Below are positions 4,950 to 5,284 of a DNA stretch of 5,284 nt, one piece after another. This DNA comes from Candidatus Njordarchaeum guaymasense. GTDB lineage: Archaea; Asgardarchaeota; Njordarchaeia; Njordarchaeales; Njordarchaeaceae. Under the pieces are notes generated by a model. It saw nothing but the letters and a program-made list of their open reading frames with translations, did not search any database and was not told where the DNA came from. Each line of letters begins with the position of its first letter. Position 1 is the first letter of the stretch. The position numbers and the translations under genes were made by a program. The stretch lies in the NCBI GenBank assembly GCA_030587605.1, contig JAUQYT010000182.1, positions 1-5,284 of the forward strand. Direction: 5' to 3'.

Positions 4950-4958
4950 TATAAATAA
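4950..4958 (-). promoter_or_regulatory. TATA box for the leftward SCP2-like/OsmC operon
   Basis: The minus strand reads TTATTTATA, a good archaeal TATA box. Transcription would start near 4925-4928, leaving about 15 nt before ATG 4912 or about 38 nt, including the SD-like GGAG, before ATG 4888. Confidence 0.6.
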
Positions 4959-4962
4959 CCGC

Positions 4963-4979
4963 GTCAACGAAACGTTAAC
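4963..4979. promoter_or_regulatory. Imperfect 17-bp inverted repeat between divergent promoters
   Basis: GTCAACG (4963-4969) and CGTTAAC (4973-4979) are inverted halves with one mismatch around AAA. It lies 4 bp upstream of the leftward TATA box and about 35 bp upstream of the rightward TATA-like box. The size and symmetry fit a dimeric regulator's operator; no regulator gene is adjacent. Confidence 0.4.
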
Positions 4980-5014
4980 CTTCCGCGCAAAAAACAACTA
5001 CACAGTTGCCTTGC

Positions 5015-5021
5015 CTATAAG
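5015..5021 (+). promoter_or_regulatory. TATA-like box for the radical SAM gene
   Basis: CTATAAG is centred about 25 bp before the ATG at 5042, so transcription would begin at or beside the start codon and the mRNA would be leaderless or nearly so. GGGAG at 5027-5031 ends 10 nt before the ATG and could act as an SD only if transcription starts further upstream, for example from the box at 4950-4958. Confidence 0.4.
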
Positions 5022-5041
5022 GTGCTGGGAGAACTACCCTT

Positions 5042-5284
5042 ATGCTGTATTTTGTGATCCTGACTCGCGCATGTAACCTACGCTGTGATTACTGTGGATA
5101 CGGAGAAGCCCATAATGAGCCAAAATCGACTGAGGTCAGTTACACAGTCCGAGATTTGGAGAACTTCTTGAAACAAGATTCTGAACCAGACATAATATTC
5201 TACGGCGGGGAGCCATTGCTGCAGTTGCCCCTCATGGAGAAGATGATGGACTCAATTACTACCAAGAGATATTTACTCCAAACA
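5042..5284 (+). CDS. Radical SAM protein, N-terminus (putative peptide-modifying type), cut by window edge
   Basis: Eighty-one codons are visible before the window ends. The protein starts directly with the radical SAM core: a first strand MLYFVILTRAC, then the [4Fe-4S]-binding CX3CX2C at Cys11, Cys15 and Cys18 (CNLRCDYC), a variable loop, and a second strand with IIFYGGEPLLQ (51-61), the GGEP motif that contacts the SAM amino group. The cluster reductively cleaves S-adenosylmethionine to start radical chemistry on a substrate. The very short N-terminus and YGGEPLL recall archaeal putative peptide-modifying radical SAM enzymes (as remembered, TIGR04083/04084, the Mhun_1560 and AF0577 families). 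The C-terminal region, where SPASM or other auxiliary clusters would lie, is outside the window, so the substrate stays unknown. It is transcribed away from the SCP2-like gene. Confidence 0.9.
   Translation, partial: MLYFVILTRACNLRCDYCGYGEAHNEPKSTEVSYTVRDLENFLKQDSEPDIIFYGGEPLLQLPLMEKMMDSITTKRYLLQT

Noticed and set aside
4913..5041. Possible short precursor peptide for the radical SAM enzyme
   Set aside because: No ATG occurs on the plus strand in this gap and no Cys- or Gly-rich frame with an SD was found.
1..5284. CRISPR array, tRNA/rRNA genes, insertion sequence ends or attachment sites
   Set aside because: No regularly spaced repeats, no cloverleaf-like segments, no transposase reading and no paired terminal repeats were seen on either strand.

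Overview
The window looks archaeal. Starts are a mix of ATG, GTG and TTG, several with very strong Shine-Dalgarno (SD) sequences (AAGGAGGTGA before the OsmC gene, AAGGAGGT before the isomerase). Intergenic spaces carry TATA-like boxes rather than -35/-10 pairs. Arginine is mostly AGA/AGG, with frequent ATA isoleucine, and GC is moderate. The gene families (6-phospho-3-hexuloisomerase, an archaeal-type winged-helix protein, a short-N-terminus radical SAM protein) fit a TACK-type archaeon, perhaps Bathyarchaeia; the lineage is an inference, not read from a marker gene.

Left block (1-1867): a winged-helix regulator, cut by the window start, is transcribed leftward. It diverges from a rightward pair made of a SIS-domain 6-phospho-3-hexuloisomerase and a PfkB-family sugar/nucleoside kinase. 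A symmetric CTTTTA-N4-TAAAAG element lies between the divergent starts and could serve both promoters. The isomerase belongs to the ribulose monophosphate pathway, which many archaea run in reverse to make ribulose 5-phosphate; its usual partner, hexulose-6-phosphate synthase, is not in view.

Middle (1868-3417): after a 203-bp spacer with a TATA box, a CTAG-rich inverted repeat, a 9-bp direct repeat and a leader hairpin comes a full-length M20 zinc hydrolase with all expected metal ligands.

Decay zone (3418-4011): about 590 bp without an intact gene. It contains protein-like remnants: an unidentified frameshifted piece, the N-terminal membrane segment of an FtsX-like permease, and the C-terminal tail of a metallo-beta-lactamase-fold hydrolase of the COG1237 type. 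It reads as a gene graveyard or recombination junction.

Right block (4012-5284): a leftward operon encodes a small SCP2-like protein (tentative) followed by an OsmC-family peroxiredoxin-like protein. It diverges from a rightward radical SAM gene that runs off the window. An imperfect 17-bp inverted repeat sits between the divergent promoters. The radical SAM N-terminus resembles archaeal putative peptide-modifying enzymes, but no precursor peptide is visible in this window.

I did not find a clearly new defence or mobile system. The best leads are the pseudogene zone, the lost NXXE motif in the kinase, the Glu-to-Asp change in the isomerase, and the two divergent promoters with symmetric elements.
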